64,000 nt of DNA from positions 62,001-126,000 of the forward strand of contig CALKCP010000011.1 in NCBI GenBank assembly GCA_938083445.1, in the 5' to 3' direction. A model generated the notes under the pieces. That model saw only the letters and a program-made list of their open reading frames with translations, was not told where the DNA came from and made no database searches. The stretch is from an uncultured Ulvibacter sp. GTDB taxonomy: Bacteria; Bacteroidota; Bacteroidia; Flavobacteriales; Flavobacteriaceae. Positions 43,609-51,795 of this stretch are shown piece by piece. Position 1 is the stretch's first letter. Each line of letters opens with the position of its first letter. A program made the translations under genes and the position numbers.

Positions 43609-45384
43609 TTAATGTCCGTAAATCTTATTATAGAGATCCATGTATTTTGCTTTAATAACCTTTCTTTTCATTTTCATGGTAGGAGTGAGGTGACCCTCTT
43701 CAATACTCCAAATTTCTGGGGTAATCTCTATTTTTTTAATTTTCTCCCACTGGCCAAATTTTTCATTATGCTTCTCAACCTCTTCCATAATTCGATTGAT
43801 CAAAACTTCATCTTGCGAAGCAATTTTTATGTCAGAACTTATATTCTCTCCTTTCTTCTTTGACCAACTTTCAATAAACTCCCAATTAGGTTGTACAAGC
43901 GCGGCTGGCATTTTCTCTCCATCACCAACAACCATTATCTGTTCAATGAAACGCGACTGCTTCATTGCATTTTCTAAAAGTTGAGGGGCAACATATTTAC
44001 CACCACTGGTTTTGAACATCTCTTTTTTACGATCTGTAATTTTGAGGAAGCCATCGGCATCTATTTCTCCAATATCCCCCGTATGAAAGTACCCATCTTT
44101 TAATACTTCACTGGTTTGAACCGGGTCTTTATAATAACCGATCATTACTTGAGGTCCCTTTACTAGAATTTCGCCATCATGTGCTATTTTTATTTCTGTA
44201 TCTGGCAGTGCTTTACCTACCGTTCCAATTCTAAAGCCTCCATTACGCATATCATTCACCGTTAATACAGGAGCGGTTTCTGTAAGACCATAGCCTTCCA
44301 TTACAGGGCAGCCGGCAGCATTAAAAACGCGCGCTAAACGTGGCTGTAAAGCCGCGCTTCCTGAGGCTATCGCCTGAAGGTTTCCACCCAAGGCTTCCTG
44401 CCATTTAGAGAATATTAATTTGCGAGCGAGCTTTAATTTAGTTTCATACCACCATCCGTTTTGACCGTATGGTTCCCATTGAAGGCCTAAATCAACGGCC
44501 CAGAAAAACAATTTACTTTTTACGCCTGTTAGGTCTGATCCTTTGGCAATAATCTTATCATATACTTTTTCCAGCAATCGCGGAACAGCAGTCATCACCT
44601 CAGGGTGAATTTCTTTTAAGTTATCGCTAATGGTTTCTAAGCTTTCAGCAAAATGAATACTTACACCACAATATTGATACATATATAAGAGCATTCTCTC
44701 ATAGATGTGACAAACAGGTAAAAAACTAAGTGCTGTAGATTTTCCCATTTCGATGGGTAATCGCCCTTTACTATGTTTGGCGTTCCCTGCAATATTTTTA
44801 TGCGACAGCATCACACCTTTTGGCCTTCCTGTAGTTCCGGATGTATAAATTAGTGTCGCAAGATCATCTTCATTTACAGCCGCTTTACGGCTTTCTACTT
44901 CATCTTGATTGCTTTTATCTTCACCCAATTTTAGTAGATCACTCCAATTCGAACAACCTTCAATCTCGTCAAAGGAATACACCTCTTTTAAAGAAGGAAC
45001 GTTTCCTTTGATTTTTTGAATCTTATCTGCCACTTCTTTACAGGAAACAAAGCAATAAACAGATTCGCTATGATTAAGTATGTATTCGTAGTCTTCTTCA
45101 GAAATTGTTGGATAAATAGGTACATCCTGGGCTCCAGTTTGAAGAATACCAATATCACAAATATTCCATTCAGTTCTATTGGTCATAGAAATAATAGCAA
45201 CTTTGTCGTTGGGCTGAACTCCTAGCCTAATTAAACCACGGCTAATAGCATTGGCCTTGTCTATATATTCCTGAGTTGAGGTTGCAATCCATTCGCCATT
45301 TACCTTACTTACTAGTGCCTTTTCTTGAGGATACTGTTCTAGTTGATAATATGGAAAGTCAAAAAGTCTTTTTACGTCTGTCAT
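43609..45384 (-). CDS. Long-chain fatty acid-CoA ligase
   Basis: Activates fatty acids with ATP and CoA, feeding the neighbouring beta-oxidation operon. The 591 residues contain the P-loop LIYTSGTTGRPKGVMLSHKN, EGYGLTETAPV, GDIGEIDADGFLKITDRKKE and FKTSGGKYVAPQLLE, the standard motifs of long-chain AMP-forming ligases (FadD/ACSL group, FAA1-like). No signal peptide; it is probably attached to the inner face of the membrane. It is transcribed separately from the operon, with its own terminator. Confidence 0.95.
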   Translation of the reverse strand: MTDVKRLFDFPYYQLEQYPQEKALVSKVNGEWIATSTQEYIDKANAISRGLIRLGVQPNDKVAIISMTNRTEWNICDIGILQTGAQDVPIYPTISEEDYEYILNHSESVYCFVSCKEVADKIQKIKGNVPSLKEVYSFDEIEGCSNWSDLLKLGEDKSNQDEVESRKAAVNEDDLATLIYTSGTTGRPKGVMLSHKNIAGNAKHSKGRLPIEMGKSTALSFLPVCHIYERMLLYMYQYCGVSIHFAESLETISDNLKEIHPEVMTAVPRLLEKVYDKIIAKGSDLTGVKSKLFFWAVDLGLQWEPYGQNGWWYETKLKLARKLIFSKWQEALGGNLQAIASGSAALQPRLARVFNAAGCPVMEGYGLTETAPVLTVNDMRNGGFRIGTVGKALPDTEIKIAHDGEILVKGPQVMIGYYKDPVQTSEVLKDGYFHTGDIGEIDADGFLKITDRKKEMFKTSGGKYVAPQLLENAMKQSRFIEQIMVVGDGEKMPAALVQPNWEFIESWSKKKGENISSDIKIASQDEVLINRIMEEVEKHNEKFGQWEKIKKIEITPEIWSIEEGHLTPTMKMKRKVIKAKYMDLYNKIYGH

Positions 45385-45443
45385 AATCTATTTATTCTAA
45401 ATTGCAAATTATGAAAAATAATTCAGTTTATTTATTAATATAA

Positions 45444-45474
45444 AAAAATGGAGCCCAGTAAAGGCTCCATTTTT
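45444..45474 (-). terminator. Rho-independent terminator after the M14 peptidase gene
   Basis: ATGGAGCC and GGCTCCAT with loop CAGTAAA form the stem. On the minus strand seven T follow. It lies 27 bp beyond the M14 peptidase stop. Confidence 0.85.
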
Positions 45475-45500
45475 AATAATAGTACGTTTTATATTGACAT

Positions 45501-47900
45501 TTATTCTTTCACAATTTTAAATGTGTGTGTGGTTTTCTCTGATGAAAACTTCATTAAGTAGATTCCTGAACTGTATCCGCTAAAATCAAAAGTCATCGAT
45601 CCTTGAAGGTCTTTTTTTATTTCAATAATCTGACCCTGAATATTATACACATTAATTTCATAGTTATCAAGTGGTGTTGTAATATGCAACACGTTCTCTA
45701 CAGGATTTGGATAGAGATTGAACAATGAGACCTCCGAATCTACAACTCCGAGGTTTTCATCAAGAATATTTATTTCTAAATCGTCAAAATAAAATCCATC
45801 CGCTCTTAGGCCATTATCAGATCTAAACTGAAACCTCACTAAAATAGTTTCACCTAAATAATCACTCAAATCAATTTCTTCAAGGACCCAATCGTTCTGA
45901 GTTCCATCGTATAAAGGTTCTCCTGTTGGCTGTGAGTTATTTGAGCTTCCCTCATTTGTATAAAGACCGCATTGGGCAATCCAATTAGAACCATTATCAA
46001 TTGAAACTTCAAATTGAGTATAATCATAATTGCTTTCGATCTCCCATTTCGCGTAAAAAGTTACGTTGGCTCCAATCGCATTTGTCAGATCAACACTTTC
46101 TGCTAAGGTGATGGTTTCATTGGCGTTATTTGAGTAATTTCCATTGGGTGATTCTGTAATGGAGCTAGATGGTGAAACAAAAGTAGCTGTCGTAGTTCCC
46201 CATCCATCATTCACAAAATTATCGGTAACGCTATTACCAGAGTCTTCAAATACAGTGAGCAATGAACCAAATTTCTTTGTTAGTGTGGTCTTCGTATCAA
46301 AACTACCATTGTTGATAATAAGTTCAAAAACAACCTCGTCTCCAACTGCAATACCACTATCTAAAGTATATTGAATAATCCCATCCGATAACTGCAATAC
46401 TGACATTCCGTTGAAACTAACTGGACTGCCAACGGACGTAATATTTGCTGATAAGGGATTGATACGCACGTTAAAGTCGCCAGATCCAGCAAGGCCTAAC
46501 CTTTTTATGTCGAAGCTGGAGTTAATGGTAGTTTGGCTGCCAAGATACTGGGCTGAAGTGTCTTTGACAGATGCAAAGTTATTCACCATCTTAGCGGCTG
46601 TTAGGTTTAGATACATCATTCCTTTACAAATCCCCTCGATCTCATTTGATGGCGGCCAAAATTGAGGTCCAATTTCTGGTGTAAAGGCGTAAATTTTGTC
46701 ATGTGTTAAAATGGTACCATACATAAAGTCGTCGCTATCCCCAGCAGCAGAATATAATTCGGATGAGAGGATGTTATTAAACCCGTTTTGCGAAACCAAT
46801 TCTTCAGAAATACCTTCAAATATGTCATTTTCAACAGTCGGTGTGTTGCTAGTATACCCGTAGGGGTACAAAAGTAAATCTCCATAAGTATGGTTGTTAA
46901 AGGCCATAATAAAATTGTGATTTTCAACAAACCATTTCATTGCCTGGGCTTCAATTTCTGAGAATGGTTCTGTACCGTGATAGGTTTGATTATTCGGGTC
47001 GTTTGACGCACCGTCGCCTCCCCACATACCATTAGTTGGATCACCGTTTATAAAATATTCGTAATTCCTATTGAGGTCAACTCCATGGCCATTGAATCTG
47101 TTTTTTCGCCAAAAACCACCACCGTTTGGATCTGTTTTTTCATTATACAAATAGCCGTCAGGATTAATAACAGGAACGAAATAAAGTTCTGTATTGTCTA
47201 GAATGCTTTGTATTTCAGGATCACTATCATAATTTTCTAACAAATACCACATATAGAAAATGAGTTGAGATAGTCCAGCAGGCTCTCTTGCGTGATGTAT
47301 CGCTGTATATAAAATTTGAGGTTCTGCTTCGCTCGAATTCGGGTTATCACTAATTTTCACCCACTTAATTCCGTTTCCACCAATTGGAGGTGTTGTTGAA
47401 TTATCTGCTTGACCATTGGTCAGAAAAGTACTAATATTTTCTTTTTGAGTAATGAGGTTAGGGTAGAGGGTTTGCATTAAATCTAAATTATCAAGCATTT
47501 CTTGATAGGTTAAATAGCCACCCATAGAACCTAATTCAAAATTGTCAGGTGTTTGGTAGTCGATCACATTACTTCCCGAACAGGTCGGGTTCCTTTGAGA
47601 GGGTATGATGTCTCTATTTTGCTGAAGAAAATACTCTTTTGAATCTTCTATTAGAACATCAACAGAAAAGCCAGCATCGCGAGCGGTCTCAATCTCTGTA
47701 ATAGAAAAATCTGAAATAATAAAAAACCCTCTTTTGTGCTCGCCATGGTCTACTGCCAATCCCAATCGGTTCAATCGTGATAAATCTTCAATCGAATTGT
47801 AATTTATTTTAGCACGTTGATAGACTTCTTGGGTCTCCTGAGTATACCCTATAAAACAAACGAATAAAAATACGAACTGTAAAAATCTTTTCATAACCAT
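45501..47900 (-). CDS. Secreted M14 zinc carboxypeptidase with T9SS sorting domain
   Basis: A 799-residue exported carboxypeptidase, signal peptide MVMKRFLQFVFLFVCFIGYT. The M14 domain starts near residue 125, with zinc ligands H203 and E206 (IHHAREPAG), then VINPDGYLY, RKNRFN and GVDLNRNY (substrate binding), FNNHTYGDLLLYPYG and the late FTPEIGPQFWP with the catalytic glutamate. An Ig-like and a jelly-roll segment (about 560-700) follow. The last 80 residues are a T9SS type A domain (LYPNPVENVLHIT, YSSGIYLMKFS, FKIVKE). It releases C-terminal amino acids outside the cell. Confidence 0.93.
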   Translation of the reverse strand: MVMKRFLQFVFLFVCFIGYTQETQEVYQRAKINYNSIEDLSRLNRLGLAVDHGEHKRGFFIISDFSITEIETARDAGFSVDVLIEDSKEYFLQQNRDIIPSQRNPTCSGSNVIDYQTPDNFELGSMGGYLTYQEMLDNLDLMQTLYPNLITQKENISTFLTNGQADNSTTPPIGGNGIKWVKISDNPNSSEAEPQILYTAIHHAREPAGLSQLIFYMWYLLENYDSDPEIQSILDNTELYFVPVINPDGYLYNEKTDPNGGGFWRKNRFNGHGVDLNRNYEYFINGDPTNGMWGGDGASNDPNNQTYHGTEPFSEIEAQAMKWFVENHNFIMAFNNHTYGDLLLYPYGYTSNTPTVENDIFEGISEELVSQNGFNNILSSELYSAAGDSDDFMYGTILTHDKIYAFTPEIGPQFWPPSNEIEGICKGMMYLNLTAAKMVNNFASVKDTSAQYLGSQTTINSSFDIKRLGLAGSGDFNVRINPLSANITSVGSPVSFNGMSVLQLSDGIIQYTLDSGIAVGDEVVFELIINNGSFDTKTTLTKKFGSLLTVFEDSGNSVTDNFVNDGWGTTTATFVSPSSSITESPNGNYSNNANETITLAESVDLTNAIGANVTFYAKWEIESNYDYTQFEVSIDNGSNWIAQCGLYTNEGSSNNSQPTGEPLYDGTQNDWVLEEIDLSDYLGETILVRFQFRSDNGLRADGFYFDDLEINILDENLGVVDSEVSLFNLYPNPVENVLHITTPLDNYEINVYNIQGQIIEIKKDLQGSMTFDFSGYSSGIYLMKFSSEKTTHTFKIVKE

Positions 47901-47937
47901 GTGATATTTTTTTATTGTACGGGTTAAAACCCAGCAA

Positions 47938-50900
47938 TTAATTTTTATTTTCTAGCCATTTTCGAGCATTTACAAAACCTTCTAGCCAAGGAGAAACTTC
48001 GTCTTTTCTTCCAGCAGGGTAATTCGCCCAGTTCCATTGAAATGTTGATCGCTCAATGTGCGGCATCATCACCAAATGACGCCCGGTAACATCGGTCATC
48101 ATAGCGGTATTATAGTCACTTCCATTTGGGTTGGCAGGATAGCTGTCATAACCGTATTTTGCAACTATGTTGTATTGATCCTCAGGCATTGGTAGATCGA
48201 ACCTACCTTCGCCATGACTTATCCAAACTCCTAAAGAAGCACCCGCAAGCGTAGATAGCATTACACTATTATTGTCAGCAATAGTAACGCTAGTAAAGTT
48301 ACTTTCGTGTTTGTTTGAAACATTATGTCTCATTTTAGCTAATTTCTCGTGGTCTGGATTAATTAGATCTAACTCCAAGAACAATTGGCATCCATTACAG
48401 ATTCCAACAGAAAGGGTGTCTTTTCTATCAAAGAACTTTTTTAGCGCATTGTTCGCTTTTTCGTTATATCGAAATGCGCCTGCCCAACCTTTCGCCGAAC
48501 CAAGCACATCACTATTTGAAAAGCCACCAACGGCTCCAATAAATTGAATATCTTCAAGGGTTTCGCGACCTTCAATTAAATCGGTCATGTGCACATCTTT
48601 CACATCAAATCCTGCGAGGTACATTGCATTTGCCATTTCACGTTCACTATTACTTCCTTTTTCTCGGATGATGGCGGCTTTTAATCTGCGTTCGCCCACT
48701 AATGGTAGTTTTCCTGTAAAATGCTTCGGAAAGTTATACGATAACGGCTGATTTTTATAATTATTGAAGCGTTCGCCTGCCATTCCATTTGCAGATTGTT
48801 TTTGATCTAGTAAATACGAAGTTTTATACCAGGCATCGCGCATTTCAGGAATACTGAAACTCAAGTCTTGCTCTGGATGCTTCAGCTGAAGGGTTTCAGA
48901 AGAAGTAACGTTTCCAAGTTTTACGAAGTTAATATTGTTCTTTGCCAATGTATTCTCAACAACATCATCTTCCGAAGCCTGTAAAACGATTCCACAATTC
49001 TCAGCAAATAATACCTTTGTCAAGTCATTTTCTCCCATTCCTGAAAGATCTAGATTAGCACCTAAGTTTACATCTGCAAAACACATTTCTAACAAGGTTG
49101 TAATCAATCCTCCAGACGCAACATCGTGGCCGGCAGCTATTTTTTCTTCAGAAATTAAACCTTGTATCACGTTGAAAACAGTCTTGACATAGGCTGCGCT
49201 CTTTACTGTTGCAGTTTCAGAACCTATGGTATTTAATATCTGACCGAAAGAAGAACCTCCTAATTTGAAATCGTCTTGGGATACATTGATATAATAGATG
49301 CTCCCTTTGTCTTTTTGAAGCACAGGCTCTACAACTTTTTTAATATCATTACAATGACCAGCGGCCGAAATAATTACAGTTCCAGGTGAGATTACTTCCT
49401 CATTCTTGTACTTCTGTTTCATCGAAAGAGAATCTTTTCCGGTAGGGACATTGATTCCTAAATCGATGGCAAATTTACTTACGGCTTCAACTGCCTTATA
49501 CAATCGTGCATCTTCGCCTTCGTTATTACAAGGCCACATCCAATTCGCTGAAAGCGAAATGCTTTTCAAAGCTTCTTGCATTGGAGCCCACACAATATTG
49601 GTTAGAGATTCTGTGATGGCAACTTTTGAACCGGCTACAGGATCAATCAATGCACCAATCGGTGCGTGACCAATGGAAGTTGCAACGCCTTCTTTTCCAT
49701 TATAATCTAAAGCCATTACACCGCAATTGTTAAGTGGTAATTGCAACGGTCCTGCACACTGTTGTTTTGCAACACGACCACCCACGCATCGGTCTACTTT
49801 GTTTGTAAGCCAATCTTTACAGCCAACAGCCTCAAGCTGTAACACTTGAATGAGGTACTCTTTTATTTTTGAAGCATCATACGCTAGGTCATTATAATTT
49901 CTATCGACAGTGATGTCTTTCATGATCGTTTTTGGAGAACTGCCAAACATATCCTCTAGCGCAAAGTCCATGGGTTTTTCTCCAGTGCTTTTGCTTTCAA
50001 AGGTGAATTTATGATCCCCTGTTACATCCCCAACTTCATACATTGGAGAGCGTTCACGGTCTGCAATTCGCTTTAATTGAGCTAGGTCTTTCTCACCAAT
50101 AACGAGTCCCATACGCTCTTGAGATTCATTCCCTATAATTTCTTTTGCTGATAGGGTAGGGTCACCCACAGGTAATGAATCCAAGTTGATTAATCCACCT
50201 GTATCCTCTACTAATTCGCTTAAACAATTGAGATGTCCGCCCGCCCCATGATCGTGAATCGAAACGATGGGGTTGTGATCGCTTTCGACCATCGCACGAA
50301 TTGCATTGGCTGCACGTTTTTGCATTTCTGGGTTAGAACGTTGAATAGCATTTAGTTCTATCCCACTCGAGAATGCGCCCGTATCTGCCGATGAAACAGC
50401 TGCGCCACCCATTCCAATTCTATAGTTTTCGCCACCTAGAATGACAATTTTATCTCCTTTTTGAGGAATATCTTTTAGAGCTTGGTCTGCTTTTCCATAA
50501 CCAATTCCTCCAGCCATCATAATAACCTTGTCGAAGCCAAGTTTTCTTGCATCTTCTTCATGTTCAAAAGTGAATACTGAACCTGTTATAAGGGGTTGGC
50601 CAAATTTATTTCCAAAATCAGAAGCGCCATTGCTTGCTTTTATTAGAATATCTAATGGGTTTTGGTAGAGCCAATCTCTTTCAGTCATTCCTTTTTCCCA
50701 AGGTCTGTTTTTTTCTAAACGCGAATAAGAAGTCATGTATACCGCAGTTCCGGCTAATGGCAGGGAGCCTTTTCCGCCTGCTAGGCGATCTCTAATCTCT
50801 CCACCACTTCCTGTCGCTGCTCCATTAAAGGGCTCCACCGTTGTTGGGAAGTTATGCGTTTCGGCCTTAATTGAAATAACGCTTTCGAATTCTTTGGTTT

Positions 50901-51600
50901 CGTAAAAGTCGGGTTTGTCGGCACTTTTTGGCGCAAACTGAATGGCTTTTGGACCTTTCACGAAAGCAACGTTGTCTTTATAGGCAGAGACGATATCGTT
51001 GGGATGTGTTTCAGAAGTTTTTCTAATCAACTTAAATAAAGAGGAGGGCATTTCTTCACCGTCTATTTTAAACGTCCCATTAAATATCTTATGCCGGCAA
51101 TGTTCGCTGTTTGCTTGACTGAAGCCAAATACTTCACTGTCGGTTAATTTTCGTCCTATTTTTAATGAAAGATCTTCTAAATAGATAATCTCTTCAGCAT
51201 TTAAAGCAAGACCTTCTTGTTTGTTGTAAAGTGCTATGTTGCTAATATTCCTAATTGCTTCAGGTTGAACATCAATGGTATATATTGTTTGATTTAGGGC
51301 ACTGTACTTTTGTGAAAGCATAGGGTCAAATTCTGTAAAGTTTTCGGAAACATTATAAAACTCCTCAATGCGAATAATACTTCTAATGCCCATATTTTGG
51401 GTAATCTCAACAGCGTTGGTACTCCATGGAGTAATCATAGAAGCTCTTGGGCCAATAAAAAAATCCGCAATTGCGGAAGTCTCTATTTTAGGTTGGTCGC
51501 CAAACAACCAAACTAACTTTTGTATGTCCTTTTCTGAAATTTTTTCGTGCGTTTGGACAGCAAAAACAGTGTTTTTTACGTCTCCAAAAAAGTGAATCAT
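47938..51600 (-). CDS. purL: Phosphoribosylformylglycinamidine synthase
   Basis: Fourth step of purine synthesis: turns FGAR, glutamine and ATP into FGAM. At 1220 residues it is the large, single-chain form (E. coli 1295). It has the linker (LTDSEVFGFSQANSEHCRHK), two AIRS-type synthetase halves (FNGAATGSGGEIRDRLAGGK, GGENYRIGMGGAAVSS, HDHGAGGHLNCLSEL) and a glutaminase domain at the end with C1071 (GICNGCQLFLEL), H1181 and E1183 (MMPHIERS). It stands alone with a TATCTTTG promoter box 55 bp upstream. Confidence 0.97.
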   Translation of the reverse strand: MIHFFGDVKNTVFAVQTHEKISEKDIQKLVWLFGDQPKIETSAIADFFIGPRASMITPWSTNAVEITQNMGIRSIIRIEEFYNVSENFTEFDPMLSQKYSALNQTIYTIDVQPEAIRNISNIALYNKQEGLALNAEEIIYLEDLSLKIGRKLTDSEVFGFSQANSEHCRHKIFNGTFKIDGEEMPSSLFKLIRKTSETHPNDIVSAYKDNVAFVKGPKAIQFAPKSADKPDFYETKEFESVISIKAETHNFPTTVEPFNGAATGSGGEIRDRLAGGKGSLPLAGTAVYMTSYSRLEKNRPWEKGMTERDWLYQNPLDILIKASNGASDFGNKFGQPLITGSVFTFEHEEDARKLGFDKVIMMAGGIGYGKADQALKDIPQKGDKIVILGGENYRIGMGGAAVSSADTGAFSSGIELNAIQRSNPEMQKRAANAIRAMVESDHNPIVSIHDHGAGGHLNCLSELVEDTGGLINLDSLPVGDPTLSAKEIIGNESQERMGLVIGEKDLAQLKRIADRERSPMYEVGDVTGDHKFTFESKSTGEKPMDFALEDMFGSSPKTIMKDITVDRNYNDLAYDASKIKEYLIQVLQLEAVGCKDWLTNKVDRCVGGRVAKQQCAGPLQLPLNNCGVMALDYNGKEGVATSIGHAPIGALIDPVAGSKVAITESLTNIVWAPMQEALKSISLSANWMWPCNNEGEDARLYKAVEAVSKFAIDLGINVPTGKDSLSMKQKYKNEEVISPGTVIISAAGHCNDIKKVVEPVLQKDKGSIYYINVSQDDFKLGGSSFGQILNTIGSETATVKSAAYVKTVFNVIQGLISEEKIAAGHDVASGGLITTLLEMCFADVNLGANLDLSGMGENDLTKVLFAENCGIVLQASEDDVVENTLAKNNINFVKLGNVTSSETLQLKHPEQDLSFSIPEMRDAWYKTSYLLDQKQSANGMAGERFNNYKNQPLSYNFPKHFTGKLPLVGERRLKAAIIREKGSNSEREMANAMYLAGFDVKDVHMTDLIEGRETLEDIQFIGAVGGFSNSDVLGSAKGWAGAFRYNEKANNALKKFFDRKDTLSVGICNGCQLFLELDLINPDHEKLAKMRHNVSNKHESNFTSVTIADNNSVMLSTLAGASLGVWISHGEGRFDLPMPEDQYNIVAKYGYDSYPANPNGSDYNTAMMTDVTGRHLVMMPHIERSTFQWNWANYPAGRKDEVSPWLEGFVNARKWLENKN

Positions 51601-51654
51601 TCTTTACATGAATTTGAAGGCTTGCCCGACAGGTACAAGCGGTTTTTAAAGGTG

Positions 51655-51662
51655 CAAAGATA
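51655..51662 (-). promoter_or_regulatory. -7 box of purL
   Basis: The minus strand reads TATCTTTG, an exact match. A small hairpin, GCTTG...CAAGC (51621-51641 region), follows in the roughly 47-nt leader. I see no purine riboswitch. Confidence 0.5.
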
Positions 51663-51745
51663 ATAAATTTTGACCTAATTGCTAAAGTGAATTTTAGAAG
51701 CATCCTAAAGATTTTAGTTTCGCATTAGTTAGTTCAATTTCGACC

Positions 51746-51776
51746 TTGTTGTTTCAGGATTATTCCATTACATTTG
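51746..51776 (+). promoter_or_regulatory. Promoter of the large T9SS protein gene
   Basis: TTG (51746-51748 or 51749-51751), a spacer of 20 or 17 bp and TACATTTG (51769-51776) match the consensus. The ATG follows at 51796, giving a leader of about 13 nt. Confidence 0.65.
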
Positions 51777-51795
51777 AATAAAAAAAAACGGCTTT

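Noticed and set aside
51621-51641. Purine riboswitch or attenuator in the purL leader
   Set aside because: Only a small GCTTG/CAAGC hairpin is seen; the leader is about 47 nt, too short for a purine riboswitch.
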